Of a DNA stretch of 38,233 bases, positions 24,723-33,109 are shown one piece after another. The notes under the pieces were generated by a model, which was given only the letters and a program-made list of their open reading frames with translations, was not told the DNA's origin and did no database searches. Position numbers and translations under genes: made by a program. The DNA is from Vulcanimicrobiota bacterium (GTDB taxonomy: Bacteria > Vulcanimicrobiota > Vulcanimicrobiia > Vulcanimicrobiales > Vulcanimicrobiaceae): NCBI GenBank assembly GCA_003161555.1, contig PMOG01000037.1, positions 1-38,233 on the forward strand, read 5' to 3'. How positions within the stretch are numbered: position 1 is the first letter of the stretch; each line of letters opens with the position of its first letter.

Positions 24723-27076
24723 TGGCGAGCCGCTCGCGCGCGTTCGCCCTGCGCGACAACGTCGCGGTCAACGCGCTCTGGTTGGGGATCCAATTCCAGG
24801 ATACCGCGATCCTGGCCATCGTCGTCCCCGCGCTGCTGCTGAAGCTCGCGCCGCAGTCGCACACGGGAGTGCTGGCGGCGCTGGCTACGGCGGTCGCCGC
24901 GGCCTGGGTCTTCATCCCGCCGATCGCCGGCGCGATCTCCGACCGGCTGGCGGCGCGCGGCGGCGATCGCCGCAAACACACCGCGGTCGTGCTGTTCGCC
25001 GACATCGCCGCGCTGATCGCGATGTCGTACGCGCACGCAGTCGGTTCGCTGGGCGTCGAGGTCGTCTGCGCGGGCGCCGCGATCGCGGCCGCATCATCGA
25101 TCTATCAGGCGCTGCTGCCGGAGATCGTGCCGCGCAGCGCCTGGGGTGCCGCGTCGGGCGCGCGCGGCGCGATGACGCTGATCGGGACGGTCGGCGGCCT
25201 GGCCGCGGCCGCCCTGCTGCCGCCGGACCGCGTGCTGCTGCTGATGGCGGCCGCGATCGCGCTGGTGCTGCCCAGCCTGGCGGCGATCCCGCGCGCCCGG
25301 CGCGAAGAGAAGCGCTCGGAACGCGCGGTCGTCCGCGATTGGCACGATCTCAACGTCACGCTGATCGCGCGCGGCTTCGTCGTGCTCGGCATGTCGCTGC
25401 TGTACACCTACATCCTGTACTTCTTCAGCGACGTGCTGGGCGTCCACAATGCGAGCTTCGGTACCGGCATGGTGGCCGGCGCGGCGCTCATCGGCGCGAT
25501 CGTCTCGAGCGTGATCGCGGGGCTGCTCTCCGACCGGATCGACCGCCGCTGCGTGGTCGCGCTGTCGGGCGTGCCGATGGTAGTCGCCGCGCTCGGCTTC
25601 GCGTTGTCGCCCGACCAGCATCTGATCTTTCTCTATGCCGCGCTTTTCGGGCTCGGCTACGGCGGCGTGTTCTCGGTCGGGTGGGCGCTCGCGCTCGACT
25701 CCATCCCGGCGCTCGGCGATGTGGCGCGCGATCTGGGCATCTGGGGAACGCTCTCCAACCTTCCCGGAATCGCGGCGCCGGCGATCGGGGCCTGGGTGAT
25801 CGCGCACGGCGCGACCCCGCGCCAAGGTTATCAGTTGCTCTTCGCGCTGGCTGCGGCGTCGTTCGCGATCAGCTCGCTGGTGGTACTGCGCGTCGGGAAG
25901 CGCCCGATCTCGTCGCTGGGATCGCTGCTGATGCTGACACTCATCGTGGTCACGCACCTGCAGTGGCTGGCACTGAAAGTCCGCATCCGGCAGTTCGGCC
26001 GGCTGCCGTTTCGCCGCGGGCCGACGGTACTGATCGCGAACCACCAGCACGAGGACGAATCGGAGATCGTTGCGCTGCGCTCGTTCGCGCAGGGTAGCTG
26101 GGGATCGAGCACGCTGACGGCGTCGTCGCGCCGCATGTACGAACCGGGTTTCTTCGCCGCACGTCTGCGCGCGTTCGCATGGATGCAGACGATCAACGCC
26201 GGTCCGTTCTTTCGTCTGCTCGGGATGCTGCCGCTCGAAAACGAACTCTCGTCGCGCCCGCTGCGCAGCTTGGCGCACACGCTGGTGCGCGCGCACGGCG
26301 ACCTCCCGCTCGACAACGTCTTTCGCGAAGACGCGCGCGCGACGCTTCCCGCCGGTGCGCAGATGCTGGGCGATTTTCTGACGCCGCACTTCTTCGCCGA
26401 ATCGTCGCGCTACATGAAGCTGTCGTTCGTGCGCGAGCCGTATCGCCGCGAGCTGCTGGTCGCACTGCGCTCCGGCGTCGACGATGACATCGCGGCGATC
26501 GTCGACATCGTGCAGCGGGGCGCGACCTTCTTCGTCGCGCCGGAGGGCTTCTACAGCACCGACGGGCACTTGCGGCCGCTCAAGGGCATCGTCGAGCATC
26601 TGGTGCCGATTGCCGACGTTTGGTTTGCGGCGATCGCGTTCGACACGTTCCGCGGGCGCCGGCTCTCGATGCTGTACCGGGTCGTGCAGCCGGCCGATCC
26701 GCGCGATCTGGGTGCTTCACTCGCCGCGGCACGTCCGGTAACGACGACCGCCTTGCTGGCGACCTGGATGCTGGCGATCGACTTGCCGTTCTCAGCGCAG
26801 GAAGCGCGCGACGCCGTAACGCGCGCGCGTGACACCTTTCCGCCGGGCGCTTTCGTCGATCCGGAGCTGCGCGACATCGACCGCTGCGTCGGCGAAGCGC
26901 TGGCGAATTTGGTGCGGCGCGGCACGCTGCTCTTCGACGGCGCCGCGTATCGGCTGACCACCGCCCGCCGCGACCCGCGTTTTCCGCTGGTCGACGACAT
27001 GCTCGCCTACCACGCAACGTTTCTCGCCGAAACGGTCTCCGCGCTGCATGCGCTGGCCCACGCCGAAGCCAGCTAG
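24722..27076 (+). CDS. MFS transporter fused to a PlsC-like acyltransferase
   Basis: 784 residues. Residues of about 1 to 415 form a 12-segment MFS transporter with the A-loop-like SDRLAARGGDRRK and SDRIDRR. Residues of about 430 to 780 form a glycerolipid acyltransferase domain: IANHQHEDESE at about 440 and VAPEGFYSTDG at about 603, which correspond to the NHX4D and FPEGT motifs. The first motif is unusual: glutamate, not aspartate, stands five residues after the first histidine. The architecture parallels LplT-Aas fusions, which import lysophospholipid and re-acylate it. The gene ends the envelope operon and is coupled to partner 2 by TGATG. A role in phospholipid repair or lipid A acylation is inferred. 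Confidence 0.82.
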   Translation: MASRSRAFALRDNVAVNALWLGIQFQDTAILAIVVPALLLKLAPQSHTGVLAALATAVAAAWVFIPPIAGAISDRLAARGGDRRKHTAVVLFADIAALIAMSYAHAVGSLGVEVVCAGAAIAAASSIYQALLPEIVPRSAWGAASGARGAMTLIGTVGGLAAAALLPPDRVLLLMAAAIALVLPSLAAIPRARREEKRSERAVVRDWHDLNVTLIARGFVVLGMSLLYTYILYFFSDVLGVHNASFGTGMVAGAALIGAIVSSVIAGLLSDRIDRRCVVALSGVPMVVAALGFALSPDQHLIFLYAALFGLGYGGVFSVGWALALDSIPALGDVARDLGIWGTLSNLPGIAAPAIGAWVIAHGATPRQGYQLLFALAAASFAISSLVVLRVGKRPISSLGSLLMLTLIVVTHLQWLALKVRIRQFGRLPFRRGPTVLIANHQHEDESEIVALRSFAQGSWGSSTLTASSRRMYEPGFFAARLRAFAWMQTINAGPFFRLLGMLPLENELSSRPLRSLAHTLVRAHGDLPLDNVFREDARATLPAGAQMLGDFLTPHFFAESSRYMKLSFVREPYRRELLVALRSGVDDDIAAIVDIVQRGATFFVAPEGFYSTDGHLRPLKGIVEHLVPIADVWFAAIAFDTFRGRRLSMLYRVVQPADPRDLGASLAAARPVTTTALLATWMLAIDLPFSAQEARDAVTRARDTFPPGAFVDPELRDIDRCVGEALANLVRRGTLLFDGAAYRLTTARRDPRFPLVDDMLAYHATFLAETVSALHALAHAEAS

Positions 27077-27081
27077 AGGTC

Positions 27082-27603
27082 TTACGGCACGGTGACGTTG
27101 ACGGCGGCCTGCGTCGTGCGGCCGCGTCGATCGCGCGCGACGAAGGTGACCGGAAAGCGGCCGTGCACGAAGGGCGGCAACGGCGGCAGCGTCGTCGAGC
27201 CGTTGAAGAGCCCGACGCCGGCGCGGGGCACCGCCATCGACGTTCCGCCGGCGTAGGCGACGACGGAGACGACGCCGGGCGTCGTTCGCACCGAAGCCGA
27301 GACGGTCGTTCCCGAGCCGACGACCGTGGGACTGAGGTTCACGCGAAGGATGTACGGCAGCGGATCGGCCGACGGCGTCCCGCGTGCGCGCGGGCTCGCC
27401 GGCGGCGGATTCGACGGCATCGTAGCGGCGGTTGCTGCCGGCGGCGGACGCGACGCGGCCGGTCGGGGACTCGGCGCGGCGGAGGCGGCGGGCGAACGGG
27501 AGCCGGACGCGCCGCTGCCGGCCCCGGCGGTGTGTGCGACGCATCCGGCCAGCACGAGTGCGAACGCCGCCGCTGCACCACGCAGAAACGCGGCCGGTCT
27601 CAT
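27082..27603 (-). CDS. Small lipoprotein with C-terminal beta-sandwich-like domain
   Basis: About 173 residues. A lipobox-type signal (LVLAGC, cysteine near residue 21) is followed by an Ala/Ser/Pro-rich linker of about 65 residues and a C-terminal domain of about 90. That domain contains SASVRTTPGVVSVVAY, GLFNG, LPPLPPFVHGRFPVTFVARD and RGRTTQAAVNV, a pattern repeated in the adjacent 27600-28010 product and in the tail of the 31327 gene. The start at 27603 overlaps the upstream stop by four bases. The track start (27705) precedes the lipobox by 34 residues and is rejected. Function is unknown. An extracytoplasmic binding role is possible. Confidence 0.7.
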   Translation of the reverse strand: MRPAAFLRGAAAAFALVLAGCVAHTAGAGSGASGSRSPAASAAPSPRPAASRPPPAATAATMPSNPPPASPRARGTPSADPLPYILRVNLSPTVVGSGTTVSASVRTTPGVVSVVAYAGGTSMAVPRAGVGLFNGSTTLPPLPPFVHGRFPVTFVARDRRGRTTQAAVNVTVP

Positions 27604-28010
27604 CGAACGGAGATGCCGATACCTCGCCAGACCTCGACGCCGTCCACGCTGCGCGCGACGACCTGCAGCGTGTAGCCGTGACGCAGCCAGAACGGGAGCC
27701 ACCACGGCACCGTGTAGGTCAGCGAGAAATGCCCCGGCGCGTCGCGGTGCATGGCAGCGTTGAAGTTCTGGACGCGCGCCTCGACGTAGCCGACGTTGTC
27801 CGAGGTGACCACGCTGCTCGACACCGGCCGGCCGGCGTGGAGATCGGTCGCGGAGAGGTGGAACTCGCGGATCTCCGGGTAGCCGTGCGGCGGCGGCGTC
27901 GGGCCGACGTGCCGGTAGACGGCGTCCGGGTCGGCGGTCGGGAACGCCGGGGCGGCTTCTCCGGCCAGCGCGGCGAGGGTGAGGGCAACGGCGAGCAGCG
28001 ACGAGAACAT
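27600..28010 (-). CDS. Small secreted protein with the same beta-rich domain
   Basis: 136 residues. A short signal peptide (MFSSLLAVALTLAALAGEAAPA) is followed by about 110 residues with SSVVTSDNVGYVEAR, HFSLTYTVPWWLPFW, YTLQVVARSVDG and WRGIGISVR. It aligns in pattern with the downstream lipoprotein and with the GT-C tail. It is coupled to the lipoprotein by an ATGA overlap, so the two probably act together at the cell surface or in the periplasm. Its start is only six bases from the divergent GT2 start, so its promoter must lie inside that coding region. No function can be assigned. Confidence 0.65.
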   Translation of the reverse strand: MFSSLLAVALTLAALAGEAAPAFPTADPDAVYRHVGPTPPPHGYPEIREFHLSATDLHAGRPVSSSVVTSDNVGYVEARVQNFNAAMHRDAPGHFSLTYTVPWWLPFWLRHGYTLQVVARSVDGVEVWRGIGISVR

Positions 28011-28016
28011 GGACGG

Positions 28017-29045
28017 GTGCTATCTTCCCCGCAGAACGTGACGGTCCGCCGCGGGGCCGACGCGACGCTCAGCGTGGTCGTCCCACTCTACAACGAAGGC
28101 GCGAACGTCGAGGAGCTGCTGGCCCGGATCCGGCGGGTTGTCGACGAGCTGGCCCTACCGCCCGCGGCCTGGGAGTTGATCTGCGTCGACGACGGCAGCC
28201 GGGACGACACGCTGCCGCAGCTCTTGGCGGCCGCGGCCGCCGACCGGCACCTGCGGGTAATCTCGCTGTCGCGCAATTTCGGCCACCAGATCGCGGCGAC
28301 CGCCGGGCTCGACGCCGCTCGCGGCGACGCCGTCGTGCTGATGGACGGCGACCTTCAGGACCCGCCCGAACTGATCGGCGCCTTCTTGGCCAAGTTTCGC
28401 GAGGGCTACGACGTCGTCTACGCGACGCGCCGCAAGCGGGCCGGCGAGAGCCCGTTCAAGATTTTGACCGCGCGCGTCTTCTATCGCACGATCCGTCGCT
28501 TGACCAATGTGGCGATCCCGGTCGACACCGGCGATTTCCGGTTGATGAGCCGGCGCGTGATCGTCGCCTTGCGCAACGCGCGCGAACGCCACCGTTTCAT
28601 CCGCGGCCTCGTCTCGTGGGTCGGCTTCAAGCAGACCGGGATTCCCTACGACCGCGCCGAGCGGTTTGCCGGCGATTCGAAATACCCGTTCTCGAAAATG
28701 TTCCGCTTCGCGCTCGACGGGATCACGGCGTTCAGCGAGATCCCGCTGCGGCTCGCGACCTGGTTCGGGTTCGTCGTCAGTGCGATCGCCTTCGTGGTCG
28801 CGGTCATCGAGATCGGCATCCGCATCTTCACCGGCTACAATCTGCCGGGCTACACGTCGACCATCTTCGCGATCCTGTTCCTGGGCGGCGTCCAGCTGAT
28901 CACGATCGGGATCCTCGGCGAGTACGTCGGCCGGATCTACGACGAGATCAAAGGCCGCCCGCTCTATTTGGTCGCGGAGACGTCGGGCTCGGGGCTCGAC
29001 GCGCCGTCGGACTCGCTGCCGAGCACGGCGCCGGTGGTGAGGTAG
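28017..29045 (+). CDS. GtrB/ArnC-like polyprenyl-phosphate glycosyltransferase
   Basis: About 342 residues. GT2 motifs are VVVPLYNEG, CVDDGSRDDT, SLSRNFGHQ, and the hallmark DGDLQDPPEL; RFIRGLVSWVGF follows. Two C-terminal transmembrane helices lie around IAFVVAVIEIGIRIF and LGGVQLITIGILGEYVGR. This is the undecaprenyl-phosphate sugar synthase architecture. It would supply a lipid-linked sugar on the periplasmic face, for example to the GT-C enzyme at 31327. GTG 28017 is used; GTG 28038 is an alternative. The last 82 bases overlap, tail to tail, with hldD on the other strand. The track start (27432) is inside the opposite-strand genes. Confidence 0.88.
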   Translation: MLSSPQNVTVRRGADATLSVVVPLYNEGANVEELLARIRRVVDELALPPAAWELICVDDGSRDDTLPQLLAAAAADRHLRVISLSRNFGHQIAATAGLDAARGDAVVLMDGDLQDPPELIGAFLAKFREGYDVVYATRRKRAGESPFKILTARVFYRTIRRLTNVAIPVDTGDFRLMSRRVIVALRNARERHRFIRGLVSWVGFKQTGIPYDRAERFAGDSKYPFSKMFRFALDGITAFSEIPLRLATWFGFVVSAIAFVVAVIEIGIRIFTGYNLPGYTSTIFAILFLGGVQLITIGILGEYVGRIYDEIKGRPLYLVAETSGSGLDAPSDSLPSTAPVVR

Positions 29046-29989
29046 TTCCGGACGTAGTCGGTTACCGCATCCTCAAGCGTGGTGGCGTCGGCTTTCCAGC
29101 CGGCGCCGCGCAGCCGCGCGATGTCGGCGACGGTACGGTACTGGTACTTCCCGCGTAAGACGTCCGGCATCTCGACGTACGAGATCTGCGCGGGCAGGTC
29201 GAGCGCGGCGAACACGGCGCGCGCCAGATCGTTCCACGTTCGGTCGTGCCCCGCTCCGACATTGTAGAGTCCGCCCGCCGAACGCTTGCGCGCGAGATGG
29301 GCGGTGATCGCGGCGGCGTCCTTCACATAGAGGAAATCGCGCGTCTGCTCGCCGTCCGCGATGCCCGAACGATAGCTCTTGAAAAGCTCGATCGTTCCGG
29401 TCGCACGAATCTGTTCGTAGGCTTTGGCCACCACGCTGCGCATCTCGCCCTTGTGGTCCTCGTTCGGCCCGAACACGTTGAAGTACTTGAGCCCGACGAC
29501 GCGCTTGAGCAGACCTTCGCCGCGCAGCCACAGGTCGAAGAGGTGCTTGGAGTAGCCGTACATGTTCAACGGTCGCAGGCTGGATGGGCGCAAGTCTTCA
29601 CGCATCTCCGACTCGCGTGCACCGTAGGTCGCCGCCGACGAGGCGTAGACGAAGCGCGCGCCGCGCGCGAGCGCCCAGCGCGCGATCTCCTGCGAGCGGC
29701 GCAGGTTGTTCGCGATCAAGTACGAGGCGTTCTTTTCGGTCGTCGACGAGCAGGCACCCAAATGAAAGACGGTACCGATCTTGCCGAACGCTTCGGGCTG
29801 CGCCGCAATGCGCGGGTAGAATTCTTCCGCTTCGAAGTAATCGGCGAACCGCAACGGTACCAGGTGCCGCCACTTCTCGTCGCTGCCGAGCCGGTCGACG
29901 ACGATGACGTCGTCCTCACCGTCGAGGTTCAGACGGCGAACCAGAGCGCTGCCGATCAGGCCGGCGCCGCCGGTAACGACCGTTTTCAC
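28964..29989 (-). CDS. hldD: ADP-L-glycero-D-manno-heptose 6-epimerase
   Basis: 341 residues, a short-chain dehydrogenase-type epimerase. The NADP-binding GGAGLIGS is at 7-14, the family mark GACSSTTE near 78, the catalytic YGYSK at 144-148, and FNVFGPNEDHKGEMRSV is diagnostic for HldD. It makes the heptose nucleotide for the inner core of LPS, direct support for an LPS-bearing outer membrane. The start is a GTG at 29989. About 20 residues beyond the usual C-terminus (GSESDGASSPEPD) lie in the overlap with the GT2 gene and may be a recent extension. Confidence 0.93.
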   Translation of the reverse strand: MKTVVTGGAGLIGSALVRRLNLDGEDDVIVVDRLGSDEKWRHLVPLRFADYFEAEEFYPRIAAQPEAFGKIGTVFHLGACSSTTEKNASYLIANNLRRSQEIARWALARGARFVYASSAATYGARESEMREDLRPSSLRPLNMYGYSKHLFDLWLRGEGLLKRVVGLKYFNVFGPNEDHKGEMRSVVAKAYEQIRATGTIELFKSYRSGIADGEQTRDFLYVKDAAAITAHLARKRSAGGLYNVGAGHDRTWNDLARAVFAALDLPAQISYVEMPDVLRGKYQYRTVADIARLRGAGWKADATTLEDAVTDYVRNYLTTGAVLGSESDGASSPEPDVSATK

Positions 29990-30029
29990 GCGCGGAGCGT
30001 CGCGAGCTCGCGAAGCGAGGCCGTTTTCA

Positions 30030-31328
30030 TCACCGCTCTTTCATCGACACGGCCGCGTCCGCATCCCGCAGAACGGCGTCGATCACCGGCCGCACCGGCG
30101 GCGCCGCGTCGGCGATCGTGAAGGCCGGCGCGAGCCGGCGCGGCTCGAGTGAGGAACCGGCGATCTCGGCCAACACCTCGCCGGCGCGCACCGGCGTCCC
30201 CACGCGGGCCACGATTCGAATGCCGGCAAACGGGCCGTCGGCCGCCACCAGCGCTCGCGCCGCTTCGCCGACCGCCACGCCGTCGATCGCGCTGACCACG
30301 CCGTCGCGGGGCGCTCCGACGGTGACCCGGTGCGGGTGGGGAGCGATCGCATCGAGCGCCGCGGCCGACCCGCCCTGCGCCTGCACCAGCAGGCCCAAGC
30401 GCTCGTAGGCCGCCCCGGACGCCAGCGCGTCGAGGACGCGCGGCGTAACCTCCGCGGCGGGGATACCGCCAAGCCGCAGCAGCTCGTGCGCGATCGCCAG
30501 CGTCGCTTCCGCCAAACGCGGCTCGCGGTCGTCGCCGCGCAGAAAGTCACGCGCTTCGATGGCTTCGATCCCGGTGCCGACCGCGGCGCCCAGCGGCTCT
30601 TCCATATCGGTCACGAAGGCGGTCGCGCGGCGCCCGAAGCACGCGACCAGCCGCACCAGCGTGCGCGCCAAACCGCCCGCGGCGTCGAGCGTAGGCATGA
30701 ACGCGCCGCGGCCCGCCTTGACGTCGAAGACGATCGCATCGGCGCCGCCGGCGATCTTCTTCGAGACGATCGAGGCGGCGATCAGGCCGACCGACGCCAC
30801 GGTGCCGGTGCGGTCGCGCAGCGCGTACAGCTTGCGGTCGGCCGGCACCAGGCGATCCGACTGCGCGCCGATCGCACAGCCGATGCGCTCCACCTGGGCG
30901 ACGAACGCGACGGGGTCGAGATCGGTGCGCACGCCCGGGATCGCCTCGAGCTTGTCGAGTGTGCCGCCGGTGTGGCCCAGCGCGCGCCCGGAGAGTTTCG
31001 CCACCGGCACGCCGCAGGCGGCCACCAGCGGAACGACGATCAACGAGACCGTATCGCCGACGCCGCCCGACGAGTGTTTGTCGACGACCGGGCCCGCGAT
31101 GTGCGGATACGCCAGCACGTCGCCGGAGCGTACCATCGCCTCGGTCAGCGCGACGATTTCGTCGTCGTCGAGTCCACGGATCGCCGCCGCCATCACCAGC
31201 GCCGCAATCGGTACCTCGTCGATCGTCCCAGCCGCGTAGCCTTCGACGATCCGTGCCCAGGTCGGCGCGTCGAGCGCCTCGCCGTCACGTTTCGCCGCCA
31301 GCGCGCGCCGCAGCCATCCCTCGTCCAT
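30030..31328 (-). CDS. deoA: Pyrimidine-nucleoside (thymidine) phosphorylase
   Basis: 432 residues with the family signature: DKHSSGGVGDTVSL, KLSGRALGHTGGTLDKLE, and SVGLIAASIVSKKIAGG (substrate and phosphate site). It cleaves thymidine or uridine with phosphate, giving (deoxy)ribose-1-phosphate, the substrate of DeoB, whose gene is about 10 kb away. The start ATG at 31328 shares the CATG with the divergent GT-C start. The N-terminal (RRALAAKRDGEALD) matches the family's usual beginning, supporting this start. DeoA versus Pdp (substrate range) cannot be decided. Confidence 0.94.
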   Translation of the reverse strand: MDEGWLRRALAAKRDGEALDAPTWARIVEGYAAGTIDEVPIAALVMAAAIRGLDDDEIVALTEAMVRSGDVLAYPHIAGPVVDKHSSGGVGDTVSLIVVPLVAACGVPVAKLSGRALGHTGGTLDKLEAIPGVRTDLDPVAFVAQVERIGCAIGAQSDRLVPADRKLYALRDRTGTVASVGLIAASIVSKKIAGGADAIVFDVKAGRGAFMPTLDAAGGLARTLVRLVACFGRRATAFVTDMEEPLGAAVGTGIEAIEARDFLRGDDREPRLAEATLAIAHELLRLGGIPAAEVTPRVLDALASGAAYERLGLLVQAQGGSAAALDAIAPHPHRVTVGAPRDGVVSAIDGVAVGEAARALVAADGPFAGIRIVARVGTPVRAGEVLAEIAGSSLEPRRLAPAFTIADAAPPVRPVIDAVLRDADAAVSMKER

Positions 31329-32919
31329 GCAGCGGCTCGGATTCGGTCGTCCGCGTCACGAAGCCCTCGACGTGCCCAAGCGCCTCGCCGTCGCGGCGTT
31401 CGTACTCGCCGTCGCGCTGGCGGTCCCGCTACGGCTCTCCGCCGACGTCTGGGCTTACGCCGCATACGGCGCGCTGCTCGCGCACGGCATCGATCCGTGG
31501 GCGCACGCCTACGGCCCCGCGCAGATCGCGCCGCTGGGGGATCCGCTGCTCGACCGCGCGCTCGCCGCGTGGCACGGTTCGCTGCCGCGCGACGTCTACG
31601 GGCCGCTCTTCACGCTGCCGTGCGCCGCGCTCGTGGTCGCACTGCGCGGCGCGGGCCCGGCGGCGACCATCTTCGCACTTCGAGGGTTGGCGGCGGCGGC
31701 GCTGCTGGCGTGCATCGCCCTCGCGAGCCGGTCGCGGCCGCGTCTGGCGGCGCTGCTCGCCGTTCATCCGGTCGTCCTATGGACGGCGGCCGAAGGACAC
31801 AACGACGCCGTCTGGCTGGCCCTCGTGCTCGCCGGCGACCGCGTCCGGGCCGGCTGGCCGCGAACGGCCCTGCTGACGGCCGGCGCGCTGGTCAAGGCGG
31901 TCGCGGTGGTCCCGCTCGCGTCGGCGGCCGCGCGCGCGCCTCGTCGAACCTGGTCGGCCGGCGGAGCGGCCCTGGCCCTGGCGATCGGGTACGCGCCCCT
32001 GCTGTGGTCGCTGGTCGCCCACGGGCTCGACCAGACGGCGGGACCGCCGCGGCTCTCGCTGGTCCACGCACCGGCGCTGGCGACGTGGTCGGGTTCGAGC
32101 ATCCCGCTGGCCGTCGGCGCGGTGCTGGCGGGCATCGGCGCCGCGGCGGTCAGCCGGGCCTGGCGCAGCGGCGACCGGCTGGCCGCGGCCGCGCTCCTCG
32201 GCTGGCTGCTGCTCCCCGCACCGGAGCCGTGGTACGCACTCTGGTTCTTGCCGGTCATCGCCATGGTCCGGTCCTCGCCGGCTGCCACCGGCTTGCTGGC
32301 GGCGACGTTCTGCGGCGCGGCCGCGTACGTCCAAGACGCGGTCCCCGGAACCGCACTCCACAACCCCGCGTTGCTGGGAGGAACAATGCTCGCCCTCTAC
32401 GCGCTTCCACTGCTGCTTGCAGTGGTCGGCCAGGTTCCGGAGCCGCAGCCCCAAGCGCAGCCGGTCCCGCCGACGCCCCCGCCGCTGGTCTCCCCGTCGC
32501 CGTCACCGGTGGCGACGACCTCGCCAATTCCGGGCGGCACCGCGACCCCGCTGCCCTTGGCGACGCCCAGCCCCAACCCGACCGCGAGCATGTTCGCGTA
32601 CGTCGTCGACCCGCCGGCCGGGACGAACGCGTCCCCGCGCATCGTGGAGATCGCCATCAACGACCGCACGCTGCACCAGGGGCAGATCTTGCTGGTCAAG
32701 ATCACGACCTCGACCGACGTGACCGCCTTGATCGCGCGCACGATGGGCCACCAGATCGGCATTCCGATCATGTCGCCGGGCGTGTTTGCCGGCCAGCAGC
32801 AGCTGCCGTCGGGGATCCCGAATTTTCTGCTGAACCGCAACTACGAGATCGAATTCGTCGCCACGACCGCGGACGGCAAGACGACGGTCTTCGCCATCCC
32901 GCTCCGCCTGGAGCGCTAA
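31327..32919 (+). CDS. GT-C family membrane glycosyltransferase with extracytoplasmic C-terminal domain
   Basis: 530 residues from ATG 31327, or about 515 from GTG 31372, which would avoid the overlap with deoA. About ten hydrophobic segments cover residues 15 to 375. The first loop has SADVWAYAAYG and DVYGPLFTLP, as in MptB-like polyprenol-dependent mannosyltransferases; LPAPEPWYALWFLPV is also family-like. A Pro/Thr/Ser-rich linker follows, then a C-terminal domain of about 100 residues (VKITTSTDVTALIA, GVFAGQQQLPSG, YEIEFVATTADGKT) resembling the two small secreted proteins at 27082-28010. It probably uses a lipid-linked sugar, perhaps from the GtrB-like enzyme, and acts in the periplasm. 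The acceptor is unknown. Confidence 0.75.
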   Translation: MQRLGFGRPRHEALDVPKRLAVAAFVLAVALAVPLRLSADVWAYAAYGALLAHGIDPWAHAYGPAQIAPLGDPLLDRALAAWHGSLPRDVYGPLFTLPCAALVVALRGAGPAATIFALRGLAAAALLACIALASRSRPRLAALLAVHPVVLWTAAEGHNDAVWLALVLAGDRVRAGWPRTALLTAGALVKAVAVVPLASAAARAPRRTWSAGGAALALAIGYAPLLWSLVAHGLDQTAGPPRLSLVHAPALATWSGSSIPLAVGAVLAGIGAAAVSRAWRSGDRLAAAALLGWLLLPAPEPWYALWFLPVIAMVRSSPAATGLLAATFCGAAAYVQDAVPGTALHNPALLGGTMLALYALPLLLAVVGQVPEPQPQAQPVPPTPPPLVSPSPSPVATTSPIPGGTATPLPLATPSPNPTASMFAYVVDPPAGTNASPRIVEIAINDRTLHQGQILLVKITTSTDVTALIARTMGHQIGIPIMSPGVFAGQQQLPSGIPNFLLNRNYEIEFVATTADGKTTVFAIPLRLER

Positions 32920-32925
32920 AACGCG

Positions 32926-32956
32926 AAAGCCGCGCGCCTGTTCGGCGCACGGCTTT
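32926..32956 (+). terminator. Hairpin terminator-like stem-loop
   Basis: AAAGCCG pairs with CGGCTTT (7 bp); a C-A mismatch is followed by five more GC pairs and a five-base loop (TGTTC). It begins seven bases after the stop of the GT-C gene. The hairpin is strong, but only three T's follow, so it is an incomplete intrinsic terminator and may act in both directions. Confidence 0.65.
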
Positions 32957-33109
32957 GGTCATCATGACGCGGCGACCGCAGTCGCTCGGGCGTTAGTTGA
33001 CGGTCTTGATTTCGGCATAACTCAAGGGCTACACGTCAAAATGAACGCGAGCGCCATAATGCCGAGAGCAGGTGCAACCATACGGCGTGACCCGAACGCG
33101 TCGGGCGAT
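32957..33109. other. Intergenic spacer between GT-C gene and AT-richer island
   Basis: No convincing gene. A short hairpin (CCCGA-ACGCG-TCGGG, 33091-33105) lies just beyond the minus-strand permease stop and could end that operon, but no T run follows. A TTGACG about 15 bases from TAACTC, plus a 34-codon frame from 33041, could be noise. This is where composition changes from very GC-rich to about half GC. Confidence 0.4.

Noticed and set aside
30330-32996. 888-residue plus-strand ORF
   Set aside because: It reads antisense through deoA, then out of frame through the GT-C gene. Its composition is Arg/Ala-rich low complexity, typical of GC-rich shadow frames.
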